A stretch of DNA of 64,000 bases, from positions 682,001-746,000 of the forward strand of contig CAWEYW010000009.1 of the NCBI GenBank assembly GCA_963813415.1, read 5' to 3'. Position 1 is the stretch's first letter. Each line of letters begins with the position of its first letter. The translations under genes were made by a program, and so were the position numbers. The DNA comes from CAIWHR01 sp963813415 (lineage in GTDB: Bacteria > Pseudomonadota > Gammaproteobacteria > Burkholderiales > Casimicrobiaceae). Shown in pieces: positions 51,944-61,314 of the stretch. Under the pieces are notes generated by a model. It had not been told where the DNA came from, ran no database searches, and saw only the letters and a program-made list of their open reading frames with translations.

Positions 51944-54900
51944 CCGATCCAGCGGCGCGCGTTGTGGAACATCTGCATCCAGGGTGAGTCCTCGCGCCAT
52001 TCGCGAGGATGCCACGACATCTGCACCGTACGGAACACGCGCTCGGGGTGCGGCATGAGGATCGAGAACCGGCCATCGTCCGTCGTCAGGCCCGCGATGC
52101 CTTCCGGCGAGCCGTTGGGATTGTACGGATAGCGCTCCGTCGCCTCGCCTTCGTTGTCGACGAACCGCACCGCAATGCGCGATCGCGCAGCGGCGCGCTG
52201 CGCATCGTCGCGGAATTCCGCAAAGCCTTCGCCATGGGCGGTTGCCACGGGGATGCGACTGCCCGCCATGTCCCGGAAGAACAGCGACGGCGAAGCCAGC
52301 ACCTCGAGCATCACCAGCCGCGCCTCGAACTGCTCCGAGCGATTGCGCACGAAATGCGGCCAGTGTCCGGTGCCGGGGATGATCTCGTGCAAATTGCTCA
52401 TCATCTGGCAACCATTGCAGATGCCCAGCGCGAACGTATCGGAGCGCGCGAAAAATGCGGCGAAATCGTTGCGTGCGCGGCTGTTGAAGAGAATCGACTT
52501 CGCCCAGCCCTCGCCGGCGCCGAGCACGTCGCCGTAGGAGAACCCACCTCCCGCGGCGAGGCCCTGGAAGCGGCGGAGGCTCTCGCGGCCGGCGAGGATG
52601 TCGCTCATGTGGACGTCATAGGCATCGAAGCCGGCACGCGTGAACGCCGCGGCAAGCTCGATGTGCCCGTTGACGCCCTGCTCGCGCAGGATCGCCACCG
52701 CGGGACGGCGACCAGCGATCACCTCTGGTGCATGCGGCGCGAACGCGAGATGCGGCACAAGCCCGGGATCCGCCGCATCATCGATCCGCGCATATTCCTC
52801 GTCCGCCGCCTGCGGGTTGTCACGCAGGCGCTGCAGCGCATGCGTCGTTGCCGACCACGCGCGATGGAGGTCGGCACGGCGCTCGTCGAGCACCAGCGTG
52901 TCGCCGCAGCGGATGCGCACGCGCTCACCGGCATCGGGCGCGCCGATGGGCTGCGCAACGAGCCCCGCGGTTTCCAGCTGCGCGATCACGCCGTTCACAT
53001 CCGCCTCGCGCACCTGCACCACCGCGCCGAGCTCCTCGGCGAAGAGTTGCGCCAGCGGATCGACCCCCGGTGGCAGCGCAATGTCCAGGCCCGTACGCGA
53101 CGCGAACGCCATTTCCACCAGGGTCGCGAACACGCCGCCATCGGCGATATCGTGGTACGCGAGCAAGCGGCCGGCGGCACGCAGTGCCTGGATCTGGCTG
53201 AAAAAGGTCGGCAGCGCGTGGGGGTCGTCGATGTCGGGACCGGTATCGCCCAGTTCCGCCCAGGCTTGTGCAAGGGCGCTTGCACCGAGACGGTGACGCC
53301 CGGCAAAGAGGCTCACCCACACCAGCGCGGTCGGTCCAACGTCGCGGCGCAGTTCCGGCGTGAGCACATCGCGCGCATCCGGCACCGGCGCAAAGGCCGA
53401 AACGATCAGTGAGATTGGCGCGGTTACCGCCTTCTCGATGCCCGCATCGCGCCACGTCGTGCGCATCGACATGGAGTCCTTGCCGACGGGAATGCTCACG
53501 CCCAGCGCCGGACAGAGCTCCATCGCCACCGCGCGGACCGTGTCGTACAGCGCGGCGTCCTCGCCCGGATGTCCTGCAGGAGCCATCCAGTTCGCCGACA
53601 GCTTGATATCGCCGATATCCTGAATGCCCGCGGCGGCGATGTTGGTGATGGCTTCACCGACCGCCATGCGTCCGGCTGCCGGCGCATCGATCAGCGCCAG
53701 CGGGGTGCGTTCGCCCAGCGCCATCGCTTCGCCGGCATAGCCTTCGAAGTCCATGAGCGTGACCGCGACGTCGGCCACTGGCACCTGCCACGGACCGACC
53801 ATCGGATCGCGTGCACAGAGGCCGCCAACGGTGCGATCACCGATCGTCACGAGGAACGTCTTGTCGGCAACCGCGGGCAGCTGCAGCACGCGATAGGCGG
53901 CCTCGCGCACCGACACGTTCGCCAGCGCGAGCGGCGACAGCGAACGGGCCGCATGGACCACATCGCGGGTCATCCGGGGAGGCTTGCCGAGCAGCACCTC
54001 GAGCTCCATCGCTACCGGAGCATTGTCGAAATGGGCATCGTGCACGACCAGCCTGCCATCAGCGCTCGCCTGCCCCACCACCGCAAACGGGCAACGCTCA
54101 CGCTCGGCGAGAGCACGGAAACGTTCCAGATCGTCCGGCCGTATCGCGAGCACGTAGCGCTCCTGCGCCTCATTGCACCAGATCTCGCGCGGCGCCATGC
54201 CCGGTTCTTCCGAGGGAATCGCGCGGAGCTCGAAGTGTCCGCCGGCGCCGCCGCCGTGCACCAGCTCGGGGAGCGCATTCGACAGGCCGCCGGCACCCAC
54301 GTCGTGAATCGAGAGGATCGGATTGGCGGCGCCGAGCTGCCAGCAGCGGTCGATGACTTCCTGTGCCCGGCGCTGTATTTCGGCGTTGCCGCGCTGCACC
54401 GAATCGAAATCCAGATCGGCGGTGTTTGCACCGGTAGCCATGGACGACGCCGCACCGCCGCCCATGCCGATCAGCATGCCCGGGCCGCCGAGCTGGATCA
54501 GCAGCGCACCCGCGGGAATGTCGTGCTTGTGCGCGTGGGCAGCATCGATGTTGCCCACGCCGCCCGCCAGCATGATCGGCTTGTGGTAGCCGCGCACCTC
54601 GCCGCCGACTTCCTGCTCGAACGTGCGGAAATAGCCGAGCAGATTGGGCCGGCCGAATTCGTTGTTGAATGCGGCGCCGCCGATCGGCCCTTCGAGCATG
54701 ATCGACAGCGCCGACGCGATGCGCTCGGGCTTGCCATACGCAATTTCCCAGGGCTGCGGCAGGTCGGGGATGCGCAGGTTCGACACGCTGAAGCCGGTGA
54801 GCCCCGCCTTGGGCTTGGCACCGATGCCCGTCGCGCCCTCGTCGCGAATCTCGCCGCCCGACCCCGTCGCCGCACCGGGGAACGGCGCGATCGCCGTAGG

Positions 54901-55815
54901 GTGATTATGCGTTTCCACCTTCATGAGCGTATGCGTGAGCGCAGGGTGTGGCGCATACCTTCCGTCCGCGCCGGCGAAGAAGCGCGCCACGGTCGTTCCT
55001 TCCATCACCGCCGCGTTGTCCGAGTACGCGATGACCGTGCCTTGCGGGTGCGTGGCATGCGTATGGCGAATCATCGCGAAAAGACTCTTGTCCTGCGGCA
55101 CGCCGTCGACGATCCAGCTCGCATTGAAGATCTTGTGCCGGCAGTGCTCCGAGTTCGCCTGCGCGAACATCATCAGCTCTACATCCGTGGGGTCGCGACG
55201 GATGCGCCGGAAGCTCGCGTCGAGGTAATCGATCTCGTCCGGCGCGAGCGCGAGCCCGAGCTCGGCGTTGGCGCGCTCGAGCGCGCCACGGCCCTCGCGC
55301 AGCAGCGGAATGGATACCATCGGCCGCGGCGGGTAATGGGCGAAAAGTGCATGCGCGGCATCGAAATCGCCGGCCGCGACTTCGGTCATGCGATCGTGCA
55401 GCAGCGGCAGGAGCGATTCCAAATCGCGCGCATTCAGGGGAACATCGACCGGACTCGATACGAGCCGGTACGCCACGCCGCGCTCGATGCGCGACACCGC
55501 GTCGAGGCCGCAGTTGCGGGCGATGTCGGTCGCCTTCGATGACCAGGGCGAGATCGTGCCGGGTCGGGGAAGGACCAGCACGAGGCTGCCGTGCTCGTCG
55601 TGCGCCTCGTCGCGCGGACCGTAATCGAGCAGGCGGTCCAGCACCGCGTGTTCCGGCTCGTGCAGCGGACGGTGCAGCTCGACGAAATGCCAGAAGACTG
55701 CAGAGATCCGCGAGACGTGGCGACCGCCCGGGACGGCATGCAGCGCCTGAAGGAGCTTGGCGATGCGGAACGGGGATAGCGCGTGGCGCCCGCGCAGCGT
55801 CAGGAAATCCGGCAT
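51940..55815 (-). CDS. purL: Phosphoribosylformylglycinamidine synthase PurL (single-chain)
   Basis: A 1291-residue purine biosynthesis enzyme converting FGAR to FGAM with glutamine and ATP. The N-terminal PurS-like part starts MPDFLTLRGRHALSPFRIAK; the ATP-binding synthetase domains have VETHNHPTAIAPFPGAATGS and LGGPGMLIGMGGGAASSM; the C-terminal glutamine amidotransferase has the Cys nucleophile (C1133) in FALGICNGCQMM and the His/Glu of MPHPERVFR. This long form is typical of proteobacteria. No upstream purine motif could be identified. Two short genes follow it in the same transcript. Confidence 0.97.
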   Translation of the reverse strand: MPDFLTLRGRHALSPFRIAKLLQALHAVPGGRHVSRISAVFWHFVELHRPLHEPEHAVLDRLLDYGPRDEAHDEHGSLVLVLPRPGTISPWSSKATDIARNCGLDAVSRIERGVAYRLVSSPVDVPLNARDLESLLPLLHDRMTEVAAGDFDAAHALFAHYPPRPMVSIPLLREGRGALERANAELGLALAPDEIDYLDASFRRIRRDPTDVELMMFAQANSEHCRHKIFNASWIVDGVPQDKSLFAMIRHTHATHPQGTVIAYSDNAAVMEGTTVARFFAGADGRYAPHPALTHTLMKVETHNHPTAIAPFPGAATGSGGEIRDEGATGIGAKPKAGLTGFSVSNLRIPDLPQPWEIAYGKPERIASALSIMLEGPIGGAAFNNEFGRPNLLGYFRTFEQEVGGEVRGYHKPIMLAGGVGNIDAAHAHKHDIPAGALLIQLGGPGMLIGMGGGAASSMATGANTADLDFDSVQRGNAEIQRRAQEVIDRCWQLGAANPILSIHDVGAGGLSNALPELVHGGGAGGHFELRAIPSEEPGMAPREIWCNEAQERYVLAIRPDDLERFRALAERERCPFAVVGQASADGRLVVHDAHFDNAPVAMELEVLLGKPPRMTRDVVHAARSLSPLALANVSVREAAYRVLQLPAVADKTFLVTIGDRTVGGLCARDPMVGPWQVPVADVAVTLMDFEGYAGEAMALGERTPLALIDAPAAGRMAVGEAITNIAAAGIQDIGDIKLSANWMAPAGHPGEDAALYDTVRAVAMELCPALGVSIPVGKDSMSMRTTWRDAGIEKAVTAPISLIVSAFAPVPDARDVLTPELRRDVGPTALVWVSLFAGRHRLGASALAQAWAELGDTGPDIDDPHALPTFFSQIQALRAAGRLLAYHDIADGGVFATLVEMAFASRTGLDIALPPGVDPLAQLFAEELGAVVQVREADVNGVIAQLETAGLVAQPIGAPDAGERVRIRCGDTLVLDERRADLHRAWSATTHALQRLRDNPQAADEEYARIDDAADPGLVPHLAFAPHAPEVIAGRRPAVAILREQGVNGHIELAAAFTRAGFDAYDVHMSDILAGRESLRRFQGLAAGGGFSYGDVLGAGEGWAKSILFNSRARNDFAAFFARSDTFALGICNGCQMMSNLHEIIPGTGHWPHFVRNRSEQFEARLVMLEVLASPSLFFRDMAGSRIPVATAHGEGFAEFRDDAQRAAARSRIAVRFVDNEGEATERYPYNPNGSPEGIAGLTTDDGRFSILMPHPERVFRTVQMSWHPREWREDSPWMQMFHNARRWIG

Positions 55816-56099
55816 GTCCGGCGCGGTGAAGGAAAGACGAATTATCCCACGAAAGCCTGCGGCCCCTCTTCGCCACGCCCCGCGTTGCCGCCGCTCGATG
55901 GCAGGAGCACGGCGTCTGATCGAGCGCGCTGCGCATTGCTGCCTATGCGTGCGTGGACAGCGTGTTCGAGCCTTAAGCCATACGCAAACAAGGGTCTCTT
56001 ATTTCGATGCAACGGCATGAATGGGCGTAGGCTCGGCACTCGGCCTTGACCGGCACCGCGGCGCCAGGGCCGAACCCCGCCAGAACCGAAGGAGTAGCC

Positions 56100-56294
56100 A
56101 TGGCCGCTGTCCAAACGTCGCTGCGCAGCACCATGCTGAAGCATTGCTCCGCCTGTAACAGGCACTCCTATGGTCCCTTTCACCTTTACGACCAGGTCGG
56201 GGCGGGTGGCGTGATGCACCGGCGGGAACGCTGCAACTCCTGCCATCAGAAAGACCAGCGCCTCGGATTCCCGTTCGGCGACACCCGGCCATAG
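56100..56294 (+). CDS. Small zinc-ribbon-like protein of unknown function
   Basis: A 64-residue protein. Two Cys pairs, LKHCSACNRHSYG and RCNSCHQKDQ, about 30 residues apart, give a four-Cys zinc-ribbon pattern; the rest is basic and polar. The ATG follows AAGGAGTAGCC, a strong ribosome binding site. It is a lone gene, divergent from purL and convergent on the glt-type operon with 25 bases between stops. No family recognised. Coding nature is supported by the ribosome binding site and the motif. Confidence 0.65.
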   Translation: MAAVQTSLRSTMLKHCSACNRHSYGPFHLYDQVGAGGVMHRRERCNSCHQKDQRLGFPFGDTRP

Positions 56295-56319
56295 CGCCCA
56301 GCGGAAAGACGCCGCACGC

Positions 56320-57054
56320 TCAGTGCTGCAGGATCTTCGCGAGAAACTGCTGCGCGCGCTCCGAGCGCGGCTTGCCGAAGAAGTCGTCCTTGGTGGCGTC
56401 CTCGACGATGAGGCCGTGGTCCATGAAGATCACGCGATGCGCGACCTTGCGCGCGAATCCCATCTCGTGCGTGACGACCATCATGGTCATACCTTCCTTC
56501 GCGAGCTGCACCATCACATCGAGCACTTCGTTGATCATCTCCGGATCGAGCGCGGAGGTCGGCTCGTCGAAAAGCATGCAGATGGGATCCATGGACAGCG
56601 CCCGCGCGATCGCAACACGCTGCTGCTGACCGCCGGAAAGCTGCCCGGGAAACTTGTCCTTCTGTTCCACGAGCCCGACGCGGTCGAGCAGCTTGAGACC
56701 GCGCTCGCGCGCTTCCTCCTTGCTGCGGTTCAGCACCTTGACCTGCGCGAGCGCGAGGTTCTGCGCGATCGTGAGATGCGGAAAGAGCTCGAAGTGCTGG
56801 AACACCATGCCCACGCGGGCGCGCAGCTTGGGCAGGTTGGTCTTCGGATCGCCGACGGAGATGCCGTCGACGACGATGGTGCCTTTCTGGAACGGTTCGA
56901 GTGCATTGACGCACTTGATGAGCGTCGACTTGCCGGATCCCGACGGGCCGCAGACGACGATCACCTCGCCCTTCTCCACCTTGGTGGTGCAGTCCGTGAG
57001 CACCTGGAACTGCCCGTACCATTTGGAGACGTTGTCGACGGAGATCATGGGCAT
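56320..57054 (-). CDS. gltL: Amino acid ABC transporter ATP-binding protein (GltL-type)
   Basis: A 244-residue ATPase of the polar amino acid uptake family. Walker A is CGPSGSGKSTLIK, the Q-loop is MVFQHFELFPHLT, the signature is LSGGQQQRVAIARAL, and Walker B is MLFDEPTSALDP with the following H-loop in VVTHEMGFAR. GAGGAAGCC precedes the ATG at 57054; an in-frame ATG lies two codons later. It is the last gene of the operon gltI-J-K-L. The glutamate/aspartate assignment rests on the operon pattern and is likely, not proven. Confidence 0.93.
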   Translation of the reverse strand: MPMISVDNVSKWYGQFQVLTDCTTKVEKGEVIVVCGPSGSGKSTLIKCVNALEPFQKGTIVVDGISVGDPKTNLPKLRARVGMVFQHFELFPHLTIAQNLALAQVKVLNRSKEEARERGLKLLDRVGLVEQKDKFPGQLSGGQQQRVAIARALSMDPICMLFDEPTSALDPEMINEVLDVMVQLAKEGMTMMVVTHEMGFARKVAHRVIFMDHGLIVEDATKDDFFGKPRSERAQQFLAKILQH

Positions 57055-57070
57055 GGCGGGGCTTCCTCGA

Positions 57071-57754
57071 TCAGCGGATGACGGCGATCTTCTTCTGCAG
57101 GCGCTTCACGAGCACCGAGAGCGTGTAACACAGCACGAAATACACGACAGCGACGAACAGGTACATCTCGATCAGGCGGCCGTCGCGTTGCGCGATCTTC
57201 GACGCGGCGCCGGTGAAGTCGGTCGCGGAAATCACGTACACGAGCGACGTGTCCTGGAACAGGATGATGGTCTGCGTCAACAGCACCGGGATCATGTTGC
57301 GAAATGCCTGCGGCAGGATCACGAGGCGCATGGCCTGGGCGTAGGTGAGACCGAGCGCATAGGCGGAATACACCTGCCCCTTCGGAATCGACTGAATGCC
57401 GGCGCGCATGATCTCGCAGAAATACGCCGCCTCGAACATGACGAACGTGATGATCGCCGTGCGTTCGGCGCCGATCTGCGGCGGACGTTCCGCGCCGGTG
57501 ATCGCCTGCAGCACGTTGGGCATCAGGAAGAAGAACCAGAACAGCACCAGGACCAGCGGGATCGAGCGCATCAGGTTCACGTAACCCGATGCGAGGAGAT
57601 ACAGCGGCTTGATCGGCGAGAGACGCGCCAGCGCGAGCAGCGTGCCGAACACGATACCGCCGAGCGAAGCGATTGCGGTGAGCTGGATCGTGTATTGCAG
57701 ACCCTGCCACAGGTACGGCAACGAGCGCTGGATGACGTCGAAATCGAGATTCAT
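57071..57754 (-). CDS. gltK: Amino acid ABC transporter permease (GltK-type)
   Basis: A 227-residue inner-membrane permease of the HisM/GltK type. LPYLWQGLQYTIQLTAIASL at the N-terminus, RSIPLVLVLFWFFFLMP and the EAA loop YALGLTYAQAMRLVILPQAF are conserved. The last segment YFVLCYTLSVLVKRLQ fits. It lies between gltJ and gltL with 10 and 16 bases of spacing. Confidence 0.93.
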   Translation of the reverse strand: MNLDFDVIQRSLPYLWQGLQYTIQLTAIASLGGIVFGTLLALARLSPIKPLYLLASGYVNLMRSIPLVLVLFWFFFLMPNVLQAITGAERPPQIGAERTAIITFVMFEAAYFCEIMRAGIQSIPKGQVYSAYALGLTYAQAMRLVILPQAFRNMIPVLLTQTIILFQDTSLVYVISATDFTGAASKIAQRDGRLIEMYLFVAVVYFVLCYTLSVLVKRLQKKIAVIR

Positions 57755-57764
57755 CGCGGCAACC

Positions 57765-58502
57765 TCATTTTCCGCCCCCGGCCATGTAGCCGGGCACCGC
57801 CACGCGTCGCTCGACCACCGCCATGATCCGGTTGGCCGCCATGGCGATGACGACGTAGATCAGCGTCGCCGCGCTGAACGCCTCGAAAAAACGGAACGTG
57901 TACTCTCCCATCTCGCGCGACCGGAACGTAAGCTCCGCGAGCCCGATGGTGAGCGCGATGGACGAGTTCTTGATGAGATTCATCGTCTCGCTCGTCAGCG
58001 GCGGCACGATGATCCGGAAGGCCATGGGCAGCAGCACGAACCGGTAGACGTCGACGGTGGTGAGGCCGAGCGCCATGCCGGCCAGGCGCTGACCCCGCGG
58101 CAGCGACTGGATGCCGGCGCGGACCTGCTCGGCAACCCGGGCAGAGGTGAAGAGGCCGAGGCACAGCACCGCGGACAGGAATTGCGCCTGCTCCGGCGGT
58201 ACCCGGATGATCCACGCCTTGAGGGGCGGTATGAATTCGGGGATGACGAAGTACCACAGGAACATCTGCACGAGGAGCGGGATGTTCCGGAACAGCTCGA
58301 CCCAGCCGTTCGCAACCCGCGCGAGCCAGCGCTGGTCGACGGTGCGCAGCGTGCCGATCACCGTTCCCACGACGAGCGCGATGATCCACGCGCATGCCGA
58401 AACCGCAAGGGTCCAGTAGACACCGCTGAGCAGCAGATCGATGTAGCGCTCGCCGCCCCCGGGGAGTTCCTGCAGGAACACGCTCCAGTCGAGGTTCTTC
58501 AT
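57765..58502 (-). CDS. gltJ: Amino acid ABC transporter permease (GltJ-type)
   Basis: A 245-residue inner-membrane permease, first of the two. It starts MKNLDWSVFLQELPGG, then YIDLLLSGVYWTLAVSACAW, NIPLLVQMFLWYFVIPEFIP, and the EAA loop SLPRGQRLAGMALGLTTVDV typical of GltJ. About five membrane segments are visible. A terminator-like stem-loop lies between gltI and this gene, so the permease and ATPase genes are probably expressed at a lower level than the receptor. Confidence 0.93.
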   Translation of the reverse strand: MKNLDWSVFLQELPGGGERYIDLLLSGVYWTLAVSACAWIIALVVGTVIGTLRTVDQRWLARVANGWVELFRNIPLLVQMFLWYFVIPEFIPPLKAWIIRVPPEQAQFLSAVLCLGLFTSARVAEQVRAGIQSLPRGQRLAGMALGLTTVDVYRFVLLPMAFRIIVPPLTSETMNLIKNSSIALTIGLAELTFRSREMGEYTFRFFEAFSAATLIYVVIAMAANRIMAVVERRVAVPGYMAGGGK

Positions 58503-58644
58503 TCAGGAAGCCCCTTCATGTGGCGGCGGCATGCGCAGCGTCAGGTGCCGGCCGCCGTTTCCGCGGCAGTATACGGTCGTGCCGGCGCATGCTGCCAGCG
58601 CTCCGCGCCGGCGGGCCAACGACCAGGGATCCGGCGAGGCCGCT

Positions 58645-58674
58645 AAAAAAATGGGGCCGGTGAAGGCCCCATTT
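58645..58674 (-). terminator. Stem-loop between gltI and gltJ
   Basis: On the minus strand AAATGGGGCC and GGCCCCATTT form a perfect 10-base stem with the loop TTCACC, followed by TTTT. It has the form of a Rho-independent terminator 20 bases after the gltI stop, so part of the transcripts would end there and the receptor would be made in excess over the permeases. Confidence 0.8.
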
Positions 58675-58694
58675 CCGGCTCCTGCGGCCGCTGC

Positions 58695-59591
58695 CTATTC
58701 GACGCCCTTGTCGTTCGGGTTCGCAAATGCCGCCTTGATGGGGGCGGTTTCGGGGAAATTGAGGTTGATGCCCTTGGGCGGGATCGCGCTCGTGAACCAC
58801 TTGGCGTAGATCTTGTTGATCTCGCCGGACTTCATGATGGCGCCGATCGTGCGGTCGACGAGCGCCTTGAACTGCGGGTCGTCCTTGCGCAGCATCATGC
58901 TGTACGGCTCCTGCCGCAGCGATTCAGGCAGGATCATGTAGTCGCCTGGATTGGGCGAATTGGCGATCTGGCCGGCAAGCAGGATGTCGTCCATCACGAA
59001 CGCCACCGTACGCCCCTGCGCCATCAGCAGGAAAGACTCGGCATGATCCTTGGCGTCGATGGACTTGATGTCGGCATTCTTCGTCTTGTCGTATTGCCGA
59101 AGAAGCGGAACCGAGGTGGTGCCGGCAGTGGTCGAGATCGTCTTGCCGTTCAGATCGGAGAGCTGCTTGATGCCCGAGCTCTTCTTCACCGCCGCCGTGA
59201 CGTTGATCACGAAGTAGGTCGGTCCGAAGGCCACCTGCTTCTGGCGATCGACGCTGTTGGTGGTCGAGCCGCACTCGAGATCGATGTTGCCGGCCTGCAG
59301 CTGCGGAATGCGGTTGCCGCTGGTCACCGGCTGAAGATTGACCTTGAGGTTCGGCATCTTCAGCTCGGTCTTCACCGCATCGACGATGCGCATGCACAGG
59401 TCCATCGCGTACCCGATGGGCTGCTGCTTGTCATCGAGATACGAAAACGGAATCGAGGATTCACGGTAGCCGATGGTGACGGCGCCGGTATCTTTCACCT
59501 TCTTGAGTGTTCCGGTCAGCTCCTGTGCCTGCGCGGTCAGCGCGAAGGCGACGGCGAACAGGGCGAGACCGGCCTTGGGGATGAACTTCAT
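58695..59591 (-). CDS. gltI: Amino acid ABC transporter substrate-binding protein (GltI-type)
   Basis: A 298-residue periplasmic receptor of family 3. MKFIPKAGLALFAVAFALTA is the signal peptide (cleavage near QAQE); the mature part has VTIGYRESSIPFSYLDDKQQ, LDLECGSTTNSVDRQ-like GNIDLECGSTTNSV, and the ligand segment LNGKTISTTAGTTS. The pattern matches glutamate/aspartate receptors. GGAGGTTTC precedes the start. First gene of the operon, with a terminator-like stem-loop after it. Confidence 0.92.
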   Translation of the reverse strand: MKFIPKAGLALFAVAFALTAQAQELTGTLKKVKDTGAVTIGYRESSIPFSYLDDKQQPIGYAMDLCMRIVDAVKTELKMPNLKVNLQPVTSGNRIPQLQAGNIDLECGSTTNSVDRQKQVAFGPTYFVINVTAAVKKSSGIKQLSDLNGKTISTTAGTTSVPLLRQYDKTKNADIKSIDAKDHAESFLLMAQGRTVAFVMDDILLAGQIANSPNPGDYMILPESLRQEPYSMMLRKDDPQFKALVDRTIGAIMKSGEINKIYAKWFTSAIPPKGINLNFPETAPIKAAFANPNDKGVE

Positions 59592-59755
59592 GTAGAAACC
59601 TCCTTGGAACGCAGCGGGATGGAACGTCGATACCGGGTGGCGACCAGGTCGCCGCAGGCGGCTAGTGTAGCGGCGCGTCCTTGCTTTTGTCCACGAAACC
59701 CTTTGTTATTCAGTGGGTCCCGGCGGCTCCGATGCCGGCGCTCGAGCCCTCCGCC

Positions 59756-59761
59756 TATAAT
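59756..59761 (+). promoter_or_regulatory. Perfect -10 box, possible leaderless promoter
   Basis: TATAAT ends 6 bases before the ATG at 59768 (GCCCCG between). The start of transcription would fall on the A of the ATG, so the message would have no leader and no ribosome binding site. The -35 region does not match consensus (extended -10 motif absent). Confidence 0.5.
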
Positions 59762-59767
59762 GCCCCG

Positions 59768-61294
59768 ATGCCCGAGCCGCGTACCGCACCGGCACTCGCG
59801 CCCATCCTCGAGGGGCGTGAGCTGCGCGAGATCGAAGCCCAGGCGCGCACCGCACCCCTGATGGAGCGGGCGGGACGGGCCGCTGCCGAGGTCGCGCGTG
59901 ACCTGGCCGGCCGCGACGGTCGCGTGCTGGTGCTCGCCGGTCCTGGCAACAATGGCGGCGATGGGTTCGTCGTGGCGCGGCACCTGCGTTCCTGGTTCTT
60001 CGACGTCACGGTGGTGTTCGCCGGCAGGCGCGAACGACTCCCGGCGGATGCGGCAGCGGCATGCGCGGCCTTCGTCGACGCCGGCGGTGTCCTGTCGCCT
60101 GAGCCGCCGGCCGACTGGCAAGGCAGCCTCATCGTCGACGGCATGTTCGGGATCGGGCTTGCCCGCGCCATCGAAGCACCGTATGCGGTGTGGATCCAGT
60201 GGGCCAACCAAAGCGGGATCCCCATCCTGGCGCTCGATATACCGAGTGGTCTCGACGGCGAAAAAGGCACGGCCGCGGGCCCGGTGATCACAGCGGCGGC
60301 GACGTGCACGTTCATCGCGCTCAAGCCGGGTCTGCTCACCGCCGATGGACCGGATCACTGCGGAACGCTGCACGTGCACGCGCTCGAGCTCGAGCGCGAC
60401 GTGCGGGAACGTGCGCGAGGAGCGCGCCTGCAATGGCCGCCGCTCGCGGCAGCGTTGCCGGAAGTGCTGCAGCGCCGGCGCAGCAACGTGCACAAGGGGA
60501 CGTTCGGCACGCTTGGGATCATCGGCGGAGCCCCGGGGATGATCGGCGCGCCGCTGCTCGCGGGCCGCGCTGCACTGCGCGCAGGTGCAGGGCGCGTCCG
60601 TGTGGGCTACGCGGCGCGCAGTCACCCTACCGTCGATTTCGGCGCGCCCGAGCTGATGGTGCGGGGGGCCAAGGGCGTGCTCGAGGCCGGCGCGGACGTG
60701 TTCGTGGTTGGACCGGGCCTTGGGACCGACGGCCGCACGGCGGAACTGCTGCGCCAGGCACTCGCGCTGCACACGCCGCTCGTGCTCGACGCGGATGCCC
60801 TCAACCTGATCGCCAAGGACGGCGAGCTGCGCAAGGCCGTGACGGCACGGAGCGAACCCACGCTGCTCACCCCGCACCCCGCCGAAGCGGCGCGCCTCCT
60901 CGGCACAGATACGGAGCACGTCCAGGCAGACCGGGTGCTGGCATGCCGCGAGCTGGCACGCACGCTCAACTCGCACGTGGTGCTGAAGGGCACGGGCAGC
61001 GTGCTTGCCGATCCCACCGGTCAGTGGAGCATCAATAGCAGCGGCAATCCCGGCCTGTCTGCCGCGGGATCCGGGGACGTGCTCGCGGGCTTTGCCGGTG
61101 CGATGCTGGCACAGCATCTCGCGCCCGGTGAGGCGCTGCGCTACGCGGTCTGCCTGCACGGCGCGGCCGCGGATGCACTGGTCGCGGGAGGGCGTGGCCC
61201 GCTCGGTCTGGCGGCCTCGGAGATTGCCGAGGCCGCTCGCGATCTGCTGAATGAAGCGGCGCGCGCCCTCGCTGCGGGCGCGCCGGGAGCGTAA
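59768..61294 (+). CDS. nnr: Bifunctional NAD(P)HX epimerase / ADP-dependent dehydratase Nnr
   Basis: A 508-residue repair enzyme that restores damaged NAD(P)H hydrates. The N-terminal YjeF_N epimerase domain (about 1-210) has VLAGPGNNGGDGFVVARHLR and ALDIPSGLDGEKG. The C-terminal ribokinase-like dehydratase domain has SNVHKGTFGTLGIIGGAPGM, VLDADALNLIA, LTPHPAEAARLLG and the catalytic-Asp motif NPGLSAAGSGDVLAGFAGAM. The start MPEPRTAP is the first one after a TATAAT -10 box only 6 bases upstream. It stands alone between gltI and the quinone reductase gene. Confidence 0.94.
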   Translation: MPEPRTAPALAPILEGRELREIEAQARTAPLMERAGRAAAEVARDLAGRDGRVLVLAGPGNNGGDGFVVARHLRSWFFDVTVVFAGRRERLPADAAAACAAFVDAGGVLSPEPPADWQGSLIVDGMFGIGLARAIEAPYAVWIQWANQSGIPILALDIPSGLDGEKGTAAGPVITAAATCTFIALKPGLLTADGPDHCGTLHVHALELERDVRERARGARLQWPPLAAALPEVLQRRRSNVHKGTFGTLGIIGGAPGMIGAPLLAGRAALRAGAGRVRVGYAARSHPTVDFGAPELMVRGAKGVLEAGADVFVVGPGLGTDGRTAELLRQALALHTPLVLDADALNLIAKDGELRKAVTARSEPTLLTPHPAEAARLLGTDTEHVQADRVLACRELARTLNSHVVLKGTGSVLADPTGQWSINSSGNPGLSAAGSGDVLAGFAGAMLAQHLAPGEALRYAVCLHGAAADALVAGGRGPLGLAASEIAEAARDLLNEAARALAAGAPGA

Positions 61295-61314
61295 CGCGCG
61301 TTGCGCGTCCGTCC

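Noticed and set aside
53569..55542. A 657-codon plus-strand open frame opposite purL
   Set aside because: Shadow of purL; Arg/His/Ala-rich and without any motif.
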